Shown here in pieces: positions 1-7,086 of a stretch of 47,413 nt of DNA. The DNA comes from Candidatus Pseudoscillospira faecavium. GTDB taxonomy: Bacteria > Bacillota > Clostridia > Oscillospirales > Oscillospiraceae. The stretch lies in contig CAJFVV010000061.1 of NCBI GenBank assembly GCA_904420565.1, forward strand, positions 1-47,413, given 5' to 3'. Numbering within the stretch: position 1 is the first letter of the stretch; each line of letters opens with the position of its first letter. The notes beneath the pieces are model-generated. The model was not told the origin of the DNA. It was given only the letters and a program-made list of their open reading frames with translations, and searched no databases. The position numbers and the translations under genes were made by a program.

Positions 1-8
1 CGCGCACC

Positions 9-45
9 AAAAAAGAAGCACCTGCAAAGCAGGTGCTTCTTTTTT
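9..45. terminator. Bidirectional intrinsic terminator
   Basis: A perfect 17-bp stem (9-25 with 29-45) closes on a 3-nt AAA loop. The A-run on one side and T-run on the other give a U-tract in both directions. It can end transcription entering from the left (+) and transcripts leaving the MerR gene and the structured element on the - strand. Confidence 0.85.
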
Positions 46-226
46 GGGTTCCGGCGGCCTTTGGCCGCCTCCACCCTCCGGTGATCCAAATGCTCGGGGC
101 AAATAAATTGCCCCTCCGCCAAGGTTTTGTCTGCGGCAAAACACTTGTACGGCATACTTGTGACGCCATACACACAAGCAACTCCTATCGAACCAACAGG
201 CCCCCGCCAAAGCGGGGGTTTTCCCT
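46..226 (-). other. Non-coding region made of a chain of hairpins
   Basis: No convincing gene lies here. Successive stems are visible: 53-59/63-69 (7 bp), 96-102/108-114 (7 bp), 124-129/137-142 (6 bp), 147-155/163-171 (9 bp) and 201-207/212-218 (7 bp). The 147-171 stem pairs fully only as - strand RNA, where two positions become G-U wobbles; on the + strand they are A-C mismatches. This favours a - strand transcript running from the MerR gene to the terminator at 9-45. It may be a structured 3' UTR, a small RNA or a dispersed intergenic repeat; the sequence alone does not decide. Confidence 0.45.
201..222 (+). terminator. Terminator-like GC hairpin, + strand
   Basis: A 7-bp GC stem (201-207 with 212-218) has loop CAAA and is followed on the + strand by TTTT and a T-rich stretch. 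It sits just past the stop codon of the leftward MerR gene, where it has no U-tract in the gene's own direction. It may instead be one of the hairpins of the structured element. Confidence 0.5.
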
Positions 227-227
227 T

Positions 228-626
228 TTACTCATCTACCCGGATGAGATTGCTCACATAGGAACGCTTTCCGGAAAGCACTTCGTCGTAAAAATTTTGT
301 TTCCAGTCAATATAAGCGACGCTGTCAGCCAGTTCCTGCATGGAAACACGCAGTGCCGCCTGCTTTTTTGCCAGCATTTCTTTTCTCTGCGGAATGGTAG
401 ACGCCTCCCGGAGACACAAATCCAGATATTCTTTCATTTCCTGAATACTCATTCCGCACTTCTTCAGACATACCAGGTCCTTAATCCACTTGACATCCTG
501 TTCATCAAAAATACGGCGATTGTTTGCATCGCGCTTTACATGAGGAATCAGTCCCTCATTGCAATAATATTTCAACGTCTGATAGGTCATATTTGTTTCC
601 CGGCAAACTTGCATCATGGTATACAC
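228..626 (-). CDS. MerR-family transcriptional regulator
   Basis: Predicted one-component DNA-binding regulator of 132 residues. The N-terminal winged helix-turn-helix reads TYQTLKYYCNEGLIP, followed by the RRIFDEQDV segment typical of MerR proteins. A short helical region (LKKCGMSIQEMKEYLDLC) and a coiled-coil-like helix (about residues 75-110) follow for dimerisation. There is no long effector domain, so the inducer is unknown. I chose the GTG start at 626 because AGGAGG lies 8 nt upstream; a TTG at 668 would extend the frame without a ribosome site. The gene is divergent from the EFR1 gene. Its own promoter (746-774) fires through the shared operator region, so autoregulation is likely. 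Family call is confident; target inferred from the 19-bp-spaced promoter. Confidence 0.9.
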   Translation of the reverse strand: MYTMMQVCRETNMTYQTLKYYCNEGLIPHVKRDANNRRIFDEQDVKWIKDLVCLKKCGMSIQEMKEYLDLCLREASTIPQRKEMLAKKQAALRVSMQELADSVAYIDWKQNFYDEVLSGKRSYVSNLIRVDE

Positions 627-685
627 TGGCACGGCCTCCTGTCGAGTAAAGGCTTCAAAATTTTTCAAACTTTTTCAAAAAACTC

Positions 686-735
686 TTGACCGATTGTTAC
701 TATCGGATACTATAATCGATTGCAGCAACCGATTA
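686..735 (+). promoter_or_regulatory. MerR-type promoter and operator for the EFR1 gene
   Basis: A -35 box TTGACC (686-691) and a -10 box TATAAT (711-716) are separated by 19 bp. That long spacing is the hallmark of promoters remodelled by MerR activators. Inverted half-sites CCGAT (690-694) and ATCGG (702-706) lie across the spacer. A second imperfect palindrome, ATCGATTG/CAACCGAT, spans 716-735. Control by the adjacent MerR protein is inferred. Confidence 0.75.
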
Positions 736-745
736 TTTCAACCGT

Positions 746-774
746 ATTATAACGCATAGAATAACAAATAACAA
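746..774 (-). promoter_or_regulatory. Promoter of the MerR gene
   Basis: On the - strand, TTGTTA (769-774) and TATAAT (746-751) have a 17-bp spacer. Transcription would start near 739 and read through the palindromes and the EFR1 promoter, giving a 5' UTR of about 110 nt. Confidence 0.7.
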
Positions 775-798
775 GAAACGCAGAAAGGGGATAAATCC

Positions 799-1596
799 AT
801 GGTATTTTACTTCACAGGCACAGGCAATAGCCTTTATATTGCCAAAAGATTGGACGATCACCCGCTCAGCATTCCACAGGTTATCCATCAACCGCAGCTG
901 GAATTTTCAGCGGATACAATCGGCATCGTTGCTCCGGTTTACGGGCACGAAGTGCCGCCCATGGTAAAAGACTTTTTGAAAAACGCCCGGTTCCAAACGG
1001 ATTACTTCTATCTGATTCTCACCTATGGAAACCGTCATGGAGGCGCCGCAGAACTGGCAAAAGACCTGTGCGAACGCTGCGGGATCACCGTCAGTTATAT
1101 CAACGTGCTTCTGATGGTGGACAACTGGCTGCCCGGCTTTGATATGGAAGAGCAGCAGAAGATTGACAAAAATGTAGAAGGTCAGCTGGCCGCAATCCTT
1201 CAGGATCTGATAGTCAGGAAAAAGGAAATTTCAAAAGTCAGCGCAGAAGACCGCGCTGCTCATCAGCAGTTTCTCAATTACATGCACCAGAGCCCTGCGG
1301 ATGCATGGCAGCATCTTTTGCATATCAAAGACACCTGCATCGGCTGCGGCATCTGCGAGAAAGTCTGTCCATCCGCCTCCATTCGTTTGGCAGAAGGCAA
1401 AGCAGTGCATACACCGGGCAATTGTCAGGCCTGCCTGGCCTGTGTTCACGCCTGTCCGCAGAACGCCATTGGCCTGACCATCCCAGAAAAAAATCCTCAG
1501 GCGCGTTACCGCAACGAACATATCTCTTTGGAGGAAATTATCCAGGCAAATAGTCAAAATCCAGACAGGGTTGCGAGCAGAAACCGCAATGAATAA
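799..1596 (+). CDS. EFR1-type flavodoxin/ferredoxin fusion protein
   Basis: Soluble electron-transfer protein of 265 residues combining a flavodoxin-like domain with two [4Fe-4S] clusters, the EFR1 arrangement. The FMN phosphate loop is FTGTGNS (residues 5-11); further flavodoxin loops are PVYGHEVP and LTYGNRHGG. The ferredoxin part has Cys180, 183, 186 and 190 and Cys209, 212, 215 and 219, each in CxxCxxCxxxCP order. Such proteins are thought to pass low-potential electrons between FMN and iron-sulfur partners; the redox partner here is unknown. The ribosome site AAAGGGG lies upstream of ATG 799. Expression probably depends on the divergent MerR protein. The last codons overlap the start of a decayed frame at 1589. 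Confidence 0.92.
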   Translation: MVFYFTGTGNSLYIAKRLDDHPLSIPQVIHQPQLEFSADTIGIVAPVYGHEVPPMVKDFLKNARFQTDYFYLILTYGNRHGGAAELAKDLCERCGITVSYINVLLMVDNWLPGFDMEEQQKIDKNVEGQLAAILQDLIVRKKEISKVSAEDRAAHQQFLNYMHQSPADAWQHLLHIKDTCIGCGICEKVCPSASIRLAEGKAVHTPGNCQACLACVHACPQNAIGLTIPEKNPQARYRNEHISLEEIIQANSQNPDRVASRNRNE

Positions 1597-1736
1597 ATTC
1601 ACAGTTTTACCCCATAAAGGTTTACTTTGGAAAAGGCACCGCAGCGGACGCCAACGTCCATGATGGACTGTTTGCACGGTCCTCTGATACGGAATCCATC
1701 AACGTTTATTTGTCCGAAAACGATCTTGCACAGTAA
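1589..1736 (+). pseudogene. Small reading frame broken by an apparent 1-base frameshift
   Basis: An ATG at 1589 overlaps the end of the EFR1 gene (translational-coupling geometry) and encodes MNKFTVLP before running out of frame. One base on, a protein-like stretch continues (KVYFGKGTAADANVHDG then LFARSSDTESINVYLSEND) to a TAA at 1734-1736. Removing one C from the CCCC run at 1610-1613 joins both parts into one 48-residue protein. It could be a decayed small gene, the remnant of a larger one, or a sequencing error. I do not recognise the family. Confidence 0.35.
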
Positions 1737-1770
1737 AAAAGGTCGGCACGCAGGAGCGTGCCGACCTTTT
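1737..1770. terminator. Bidirectional terminator between the EFR1 unit and the TerC gene
   Basis: A perfect 15-bp stem (1737-1751 with 1756-1770) has loop AGGA, with A- and T-runs at either end. It ends both the rightward EFR1 transcript and the leftward TerC transcript. Confidence 0.85.
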
Positions 1771-1816
1771 GGGACAGATACCATAAAATGCACTTATTTC
1801 ATATTTTTGAACAGCA

Positions 1817-2752
1817 CTATTTTTTGACCTGCCGCATCCATGACGTCCGCTTCAGTTCCCGCGAATACACCGCCGAAACCACAACACTGATTCCCAGAAT
1901 CAGCCCAATCGCCATAATGGAAAAGCCCGTTCCGATTTGAATATCAAAAAGCACCGCAATCATTTTTGCGCCGGTAAACAGTAAAATCAACGCAATGCCA
2001 TAGCGGACATACTGAAATTGACCTGCCACATACTCCAAAACAAAATACAGCTGCCGCAGGCCCAAAATCGCCAGTATATTCGATGTATACACAATCAGCG
2101 GATTGGTGGAAATGGAAAAAACTGCCGGCACAGAGTCAATGGCAAAAATGATATCCGAGCACTCAATCAGCAAAAGAATTCCCAGCAGCGGCGTTGCACA
2201 CCAAACAAGCCGCTTTTTCCCCGCTGGTTTTTCCCGTACAAAAAAGCGATCCCCTGCAAAATGATCCGTCATGGGAAGCACTTTACGGATTCCCCGCATC
2301 ACCGGGCTGCTTCGCACATCCTGCTCCTCCTCCCCGCGAAGCATTTTCACTCCGTTGATCAGCAGCAAAACGCCAAATCCATAGAGCACCCAGGCAAACC
2401 GTTCCACCAGTGCGGCACCCAGCAAAACAAACAGCAGCCGAAGCACAACAGCGCCCAAAATACCCCAGTGCAGCACACGGTGCCGCGCATGCTCCGCAAC
2501 GCCAAAAGCCGTAAAAATCGACATAAACACAAACAAATTGTCCATGCTTAAGCTCATTTCAATCAAATAGCCGCCTAAAAATTCCAGTGCAGGCTGCGCT
2601 CCCCAGCAGAACCATATGGCTGTGCAAAACACCAGCGCTATGGCAACCCATAGCCCCACCCATTTCAGCGCAGAAAGCAATCCAGGTTTCTTTTTATTTC
2701 CATGTTTCATCGATTTCCAATCATCCCTTTCGGCAACAGTGCTTTCTCTCAT
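1817..2752 (-). CDS. TerC/Alx-family integral membrane protein
   Basis: A multi-pass inner-membrane protein of 311 residues. It carries the TerC-family acidic membrane motifs SMDNLFVFMSIF in the first half and ECSDIIFAIDSVPAVFSIS in the second, with about seven to nine hydrophobic segments. Relatives (Alx, YceF, YkoY) are linked to manganese efflux or metal loading of exported proteins, others to tellurium resistance; the substrate is not readable here. I saw no yybP-ykoY-type manganese riboswitch in the short upstream gap. ATG 2752 has AGGA nearby; ATG 2710 is an alternative that trims 14 polar residues before the first membrane segment. Confidence 0.9.
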   Translation of the reverse strand: MRESTVAERDDWKSMKHGNKKKPGLLSALKWVGLWVAIALVFCTAIWFCWGAQPALEFLGGYLIEMSLSMDNLFVFMSIFTAFGVAEHARHRVLHWGILGAVVLRLLFVLLGAALVERFAWVLYGFGVLLLINGVKMLRGEEEQDVRSSPVMRGIRKVLPMTDHFAGDRFFVREKPAGKKRLVWCATPLLGILLLIECSDIIFAIDSVPAVFSISTNPLIVYTSNILAILGLRQLYFVLEYVAGQFQYVRYGIALILLFTGAKMIAVLFDIQIGTGFSIMAIGLILGISVVVSAVYSRELKRTSWMRQVKK

Positions 2753-2790
2753 CGCTCATCCTATGTGCCGCAGCGGGCTGCTATACCAAA

Positions 2791-2825
2791 AAAACTGCGG
2801 AGCAGCAATGCTGCTCCGCAGTTTT
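2791..2825 (-). terminator. Terminator after the CoA-transferase genes
   Basis: A perfect 16-bp stem (2791-2806 with 2810-2825) with a 3-nt loop is followed on the - strand by a run of T. It separates the CoA-transferase unit from the TerC gene. Confidence 0.85.
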
Positions 2826-2848
2826 AACCATATTGAAAAAATAGAAAA

Positions 2849-3502
2849 TTACTCCTCGATGGGCTTCAGGTCAGGGGAAACAATCAGGGTTGCTTCCGTA
2901 GCTTCCTGAACCTGCTCCACCGTGAATTCGGGGTTGATTTCCGTCATCACCAGGCCCTCGGGCGTGACTTCAATGACAGCCATCTCCGTAATGATCTTGC
3001 TGACGCAGGTTCTGGTGGTCAGAGGCAGCGTGCACTCCTTCAGAATCTTGGGGGCACCCTTCTGCGTGTGCTCCATGGCGACAATCACGTTCTTGGCGCC
3101 GGCGCACAGATCCATTGCACCGCCCATGCCGGGAACCATCTTGCCGGGGATAATCCAGTTGGCCAGGTTGCCCTTTTCATCGACCTGCAGAGCGCCCAGA
3201 ACAGTGGCGTCCACATGGCCGCCGCGGATCAGGCCGAAAGAGGTAGCCGAATCAATGAATGCACCGCCGGGAGCGATGGAGGAAGGCTGGCCGCCTGCAT
3301 CCACCACGTTGGGGTCAACCACTTCGGGTTTGCCGCCCTGGCCGGACATGCCGACCTCAGCCTGCAGAATCACATGCACGTCTGCGGGCAGATAAGCAGG
3401 CACCATGGTGGGCAGACCAATGCCCAGGTTCACAAAGTCGCCGTCTTTGAACTCTTTTGCAACTCTCTTGGCAATATAGCCCTTCATCATAGCCTTATCC
3501 AT
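2849..3502 (-). CDS. ctfB: CoA-transferase subunit B (acetoacetate/butyrate type)
   Basis: Beta subunit of a class I 3-oxoacid/acetoacetate-type CoA-transferase, which moves CoA between acyl-CoA and a short-chain acid. It is 217 residues, the usual length. The start VNLGIGLPTMVPAYLP (24-39) is typical of the family. The expected catalytic glutamate is Glu49, in LQAEVGMSGQG; the common form of that motif is SENG, so the active-site context has diverged. Its ATG shares one base with the stop codon of subunit A (TAATG), so the two are translationally coupled. With the thiolase gene upstream this suggests acetoacetyl-CoA/butyrate metabolism, but a glutaconate- or other acyl-CoA-specific enzyme cannot be excluded. 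Confidence 0.9.
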   Translation of the reverse strand: MDKAMMKGYIAKRVAKEFKDGDFVNLGIGLPTMVPAYLPADVHVILQAEVGMSGQGGKPEVVDPNVVDAGGQPSSIAPGGAFIDSATSFGLIRGGHVDATVLGALQVDEKGNLANWIIPGKMVPGMGGAMDLCAGAKNVIVAMEHTQKGAPKILKECTLPLTTRTCVSKIITEMAVIEVTPEGLVMTEINPEFTVEQVQEATEATLIVSPDLKPIEE

Positions 3503-4182
3503 TATTCGTTACCTCCATCCACAATGTAGTCAACCAGGACATTCTGAATCAGAACTTCATCGGGATCCATCATCTCAATGATCTCATCCGCCTGGCAGAT
3601 GACCGTATCGGCCGCAGCAGCCATAACAACGTTGAAGTTGCGCGCATCACCGTGGATCTTCACATTGCCGTATTTATCTGCAACGGAGCCATAAATCAGC
3701 GCTACATCAGCATGCAGCGGACGCTCCAGCAAATATTCCTTGCCATCAATGGTAATAACTTCCTTCTTGGCGCCGCCCACATCCTCAGCACCTTCGCCAA
3801 CAGGCGTGCTGAGACCGGTGGGAGTCAAAACGCCGCCCAGACCATAACCGCCTGCACGGATCTTTTCAGCCATGGAACCCTGGGGCACCAAAGTGACCTT
3901 CATGGAACCATCATTCATCTTCTGGCCAACCTCGGGATTCAGACCGATATGGGTTGCCCACAGATGTGCTACCTGACCATTATGAATCAACTCCGCCAGG
4001 CTGTGATCACGCTTGGGATCGCCGCCATCGTTGCAGATCACCGTCAAATCCTTAATACCCGCCTCTGCAATCGCATGCAGGACCTCATTGGGGCCGCCAG
4101 CGCTCAGAAAACCGCCGACCATGATGGTCATGCCGTCTTTAATCTGCGCGACAGCCTCGTTCATAGATACAACTTTAGCCAT
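3502..4182 (-). CDS. ctfA: CoA-transferase subunit A (acetoacetate/butyrate type)
   Basis: Alpha subunit (226 residues) of the heteromeric CoA-transferase encoded with the next gene. The N-terminal CoA-binding motif reads VGGFLSAGGPNEVLHAI, matching the GGF-G-P pattern of AtoD/CtfA proteins. The middle contains the conserved GLGGVLTPTGLSTPVGEG stretch. I chose ATG 4182 because GGGAGGT lies 8 nt upstream; an ATG at 4239 would add 19 residues that do not look like the family and lacks a ribosome site. The unit has its own promoter at 4254-4281 and is separate from the thiolase gene upstream, whose terminator lies between them. Confidence 0.92.
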   Translation of the reverse strand: MAKVVSMNEAVAQIKDGMTIMVGGFLSAGGPNEVLHAIAEAGIKDLTVICNDGGDPKRDHSLAELIHNGQVAHLWATHIGLNPEVGQKMNDGSMKVTLVPQGSMAEKIRAGGYGLGGVLTPTGLSTPVGEGAEDVGGAKKEVITIDGKEYLLERPLHADVALIYGSVADKYGNVKIHGDARNFNVVMAAAADTVICQADEIIEMMDPDEVLIQNVLVDYIVDGGNE

Positions 4183-4253
4183 GAATTCATACCTCCCATT
4201 TTTATTCACATGAAGCAACCAAAAATCCCTGTTCTCCATGTAATCTAAGCTGT

Positions 4254-4281
4254 ATTATAGCATTTTTCCGGCAATTATCAA
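4254..4281 (-). promoter_or_regulatory. Promoter of the CoA-transferase operon
   Basis: On the - strand, TTGATA (4276-4281) and TATAAT (4254-4259) have a 16-bp spacer. The start would be near 4247, giving a leader of about 65 nt. The rest of the gene-free stretch up to 4556 is very A+T rich and shows nothing else I can name. Confidence 0.7.
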
Positions 4282-4556
4282 CCTCCATCTCCCGGCGAAA
4301 ATCCTTTGTTCCCCCCCACAAATCAACCCGCATCTCTATATAAAATTCTTATATTTTTTTTCATTTTTTTATAAAAACAGTCTATTTTATATATAATTTA
4401 TAACATTTTTCAAAAGTTCCTTTTCTTTCCATTTCAAACTTATGTCTACCAAATTTCTCCGCACTAATGTGCCAAACTTTTCATCTTTTTTTTGTGCAGT
4501 TTGCTTGTTAAACACTGATTCTGTTTTTTTGCAGATATCAGCTTTCTGGATACAAA

Positions 4557-4592
4557 AAAACGGGGACAAGGTATCTCCCTTGTCCCCGTTTT
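4557..4592 (-). terminator. Terminator of the thiolase gene
   Basis: A perfect 14-bp stem (4557-4570 with 4579-4592) with an 8-nt loop is followed on the - strand by seven T. It lies 30 bp past the thiolase stop codon. Confidence 0.88.
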
Positions 4593-4621
4593 CAACTGTC
4601 AGCAAAAGATGCGATTCGTGC

Positions 4622-5881
4622 TCAGCACTTTTCAACAACAACAGCAGTACCCATACCACCGCCGATGCACAGCGTTGCAAGACCCTTCTTCGCATCGTCT
4701 CTTCTCTGCATCTCATGCAGCAGCGTAACAATGATACGAGCGCCGGATGCACCAACAGGATGGCCCAGAGAAATAGCGCCGCCGTTGACATTGACCTTGT
4801 CCATATCAAAGCCAAGCTCACGGGCCACAGCGATGGACTGTGCTGCAAAAGCCTCATTGGCTTCCACCAGGTCAATATCCTTGATGGTCACGCCGGCAGC
4901 CGCCATAGCATTGCGGGAAGCAGGCACAGGGCCAACACCCATGATCTTGGGATCCACGCCGCCCTGACCATAGCCGATCAGCTTTGCCATGGGCTTCAGA
5001 CCGTACTTTTCAACAGCTTCGCCGGAAGCCAGAACCAGTGCCGCAGCACCATCGTTGATACCGGAAGCATTTGCCGCAGTCACGCGCTGAACATGCTTTC
5101 TGGTGTCTGCTTCATGTACGCCGGTGATCTCAAAGGTATGGACAATCTCATCCTCTACACCCTCGGGACCAACAGGGAAAGCGCCTCTCAGCTTGGCAAT
5201 TCCTTCTGCCGTCACACCGGCCTTGGGATATTCATCGACCTTGAATTCGACAATTTCCTTCTTCTTCTTCACAGGCACGGCAACAATTTCAGCCTCAAAC
5301 TTGCCAGCCTTCTGGGCTGCTTCCGTCTTCTGCTGAGAAGCTGCTGCAAAGGCATCCTGCTCTTCGCGGGTGATGCCCCAAACATCATTGATGTTTTCAG
5401 CAGTGGTACCCATGTGATAGTTGTTGTAAGCTTCCCACAGGCCGTCCTTGATCATGGTATCGATCATCTGGGTGTGACCCATACGGGCACCATAGCGGCC
5501 GGTAGGCACTGCATAAGGTGCAGCAGACATGTTCTCAGTACCGCCGCAGACAATGATGTCAGCATCGCCGGCTTTGATTGCGCGGGCGCCCTCAATGACA
5601 GACTTCATGCCGGAACCGCAGACCATGCCCACCGTATAAGCGGGAACAGAGAAGGGCAAGCCAGCCTTCACACCGATCTGGCGTGCAACGTTCTGACCCT
5701 GGGCAGCCGTCAGGATGCAGCCGAACATGAGCTCATCCACCTGCTCAGGCTTCACGCCTGCGCGGTTCAGCGCTTCCTTGACAACGATTGCGCCCAGCTC
5801 AGCAGCAGGAACATCCTTCAGAGAGCCGCCAAAAGAGCCGATGGCAGTTCTGCAGCAATTGACAATATAAACTTCAGACAC
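4622..5881 (-). CDS. thlA: Acetyl-CoA C-acetyltransferase (thiolase) with an insertion
   Basis: Biosynthetic thiolase that condenses two acetyl-CoA to acetoacetyl-CoA, the entry step to butyrate-type pathways. Catalytic residues are visible: Cys88 in GMVCGSGMKS, His374 in GGAISLGHPVGASG and Cys405 in CIGGGMG. The protein is 419 residues, about 26 longer than typical thiolases of this group. The excess lies at residues 236-266, between KLRGAF and TAANASGINDGAA, where relatives have about five residues. Both flanks are intact, so it is an in-frame insertion. Start is GTG 5881 with AGGAGGT about 8 nt upstream. It is monocistronic, with its own promoter and terminator. The product could also act in 3-ketoacyl-CoA cleavage. 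Confidence 0.94.
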   Translation of the reverse strand: MSEVYIVNCCRTAIGSFGGSLKDVPAAELGAIVVKEALNRAGVKPEQVDELMFGCILTAAQGQNVARQIGVKAGLPFSVPAYTVGMVCGSGMKSVIEGARAIKAGDADIIVCGGTENMSAAPYAVPTGRYGARMGHTQMIDTMIKDGLWEAYNNYHMGTTAENINDVWGITREEQDAFAAASQQKTEAAQKAGKFEAEIVAVPVKKKKEIVEFKVDEYPKAGVTAEGIAKLRGAFPVGPEGVEDEIVHTFEITGVHEADTRKHVQRVTAANASGINDGAAALVLASGEAVEKYGLKPMAKLIGYGQGGVDPKIMGVGPVPASRNAMAAAGVTIKDIDLVEANEAFAAQSIAVARELGFDMDKVNVNGGAISLGHPVGASGARIIVTLLHEMQRRDDAKKGLATLCIGGGMGTAVVVEKC

Positions 5882-5912
5882 GGGAATACCTCCTATAATG
5901 TATTGTGGGTTC

Positions 5913-5941
5913 AGTTTACTCGCAAATTATCTGAATGTCAA
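5913..5941 (-). promoter_or_regulatory. Promoter of the thiolase gene
   Basis: On the - strand, a consensus TTGACA (5936-5941) and TAAACT (5913-5918) are separated by 17 bp. Transcription would begin near 5906, leaving a short leader. Confidence 0.75.
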
Positions 5942-6068
5942 CACACAAAAGCATTGAAATCTGGTCGTTTCGCACACATTGTTAAAAAAATCACATATTT
6001 TCTTTTCCAAACCCTTAAAATACCGTTTTTGTGCAATCTCTTTTGTTCAATTTTATCAGATTTGTGCA

Positions 6069-6117
6069 AAAAAAGCATCTGCGGAAGAAACAGGAGTTCT
6101 TCCGCAGGTGCTTTTTT
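6069..6117. terminator. Strong terminator after the PrsA-like gene
   Basis: A 21-bp stem (6069-6089 with 6097-6117; one non-Watson-Crick pair) carries A- and T-runs. It ends the long leftward unit that includes mfd. Confidence 0.85.
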
Positions 6118-6138
6118 CTTTACTATGTAAAATTTACC

Positions 6139-6957
6139 TTACGCCGGTTCCTCTGTTGATCCGGTATTCTCCGTGGGCATCACCAAATCTTCCCTGGCAG
6201 TGAGCAATGCCGGATAAAACGTGGCCACATTGATGTCATCATAATGTTCTGTTTTGACAACTTCCATCCCGTCGATGTAGGTATTCACATAATCATAAGG
6301 CGCGCCGTAGCTGGTATCTTCATAATACATCAAAAGCTCCTCGTCGCTCAGCCCTGTATAACCATGTGTCTGGGCAAAGGTCTGCAGATTTTCATCTGTC
6401 GGCTCCAAGGCCCCGCCTTCACCCAGAAGCTGCTCACAGACATTGACATACAAAAACGGCACCATATTGCTGTCATAGAGCAGGTCTTCATTCAGCCCTG
6501 CATAAGCCAGCATATACGCATACATTTCTTCTCCGCCGTAATAATCCACATAATAGGCATGCATATTGTCCATCTCAGCCTGCTGCTCCTCACTCAGGCC
6601 AATTCCCATTTCCGCAGACATTTGGCGGATAGCCGCATACTGGGACACATAGTAATCCGCCTGCTCCATCACATATTCGCCCACCGTCATATCATCCGTC
6701 AGCGCCATGTCCCAATCGGTAATTCCATAGTACTGATAAAACACGTCACAGGCCGAAGTCAGCCAGTACAGATATTCACCCGCCGTAATCTCCTGGTCGC
6801 CAACCTGCATAACCACGGTATTCGCTTTCAAGCCGCTGGCCTGGGCAGTAATCAGATTTCCGCTCATATTCTGGATGGCAGTTCCGCCGAACCAGCCCAC
6901 CAAAATTAAGGCAATGCACACAATCAGTGCAACCGCTCTGCTTTTCAATCCTTCCAT
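6139..6957 (-). CDS. Membrane-anchored PrsA/SurA N-domain-like protein
   Basis: A 272-residue protein with one N-terminal membrane anchor (about residues 8-28) and an extracytoplasmic helical domain. The start of that domain, VVMQVGDQEITAGEYLYWL, resembles the first helix-strand unit of SurA/PrsA-type foldases, where a substrate residue follows V-x-V-x-G-x-x-I-T. The parvulin (rotamase) domain is not present; the C-terminus is acidic and ends in a short Thr/Glu tail. Probably a non-catalytic chaperone or secretion factor. The position directly after mfd matches many Clostridia, where a foldase gene follows mfd. ATG 6957 has GGAAG about 11 nt upstream. Confidence 0.7.
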   Translation of the reverse strand: MEGLKSRAVALIVCIALILVGWFGGTAIQNMSGNLITAQASGLKANTVVMQVGDQEITAGEYLYWLTSACDVFYQYYGITDWDMALTDDMTVGEYVMEQADYYVSQYAAIRQMSAEMGIGLSEEQQAEMDNMHAYYVDYYGGEEMYAYMLAYAGLNEDLLYDSNMVPFLYVNVCEQLLGEGGALEPTDENLQTFAQTHGYTGLSDEELLMYYEDTSYGAPYDYVNTYIDGMEVVKTEHYDDINVATFYPALLTAREDLVMPTENTGSTEEPA

Positions 6958-7086
6958 ACAAGAAAACTTCCTTTCACCCTGCCGCTGCAGCGGCGTGTAT
7001 ATAAAAAATAAATAAAATAAATATGCGCTATTTTACCATGTTTTTTCCACACTCACAAGTGCTTTTTCACCAAGGCGGCCGCTGGT

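Noticed and set aside
91-200. Possible tRNA in the left non-coding region
   Set aside because: A GGTTCGA-like string exists on the - strand but no acceptor stem, anticodon arm or CCA fits around it.
4442-6130. Long + strand open frame opposite the thiolase gene
   Set aside because: Antisense shadow of a well-supported gene; His/Cys/Leu-rich product without recognisable domains, and it runs through the thiolase terminator and promoter.
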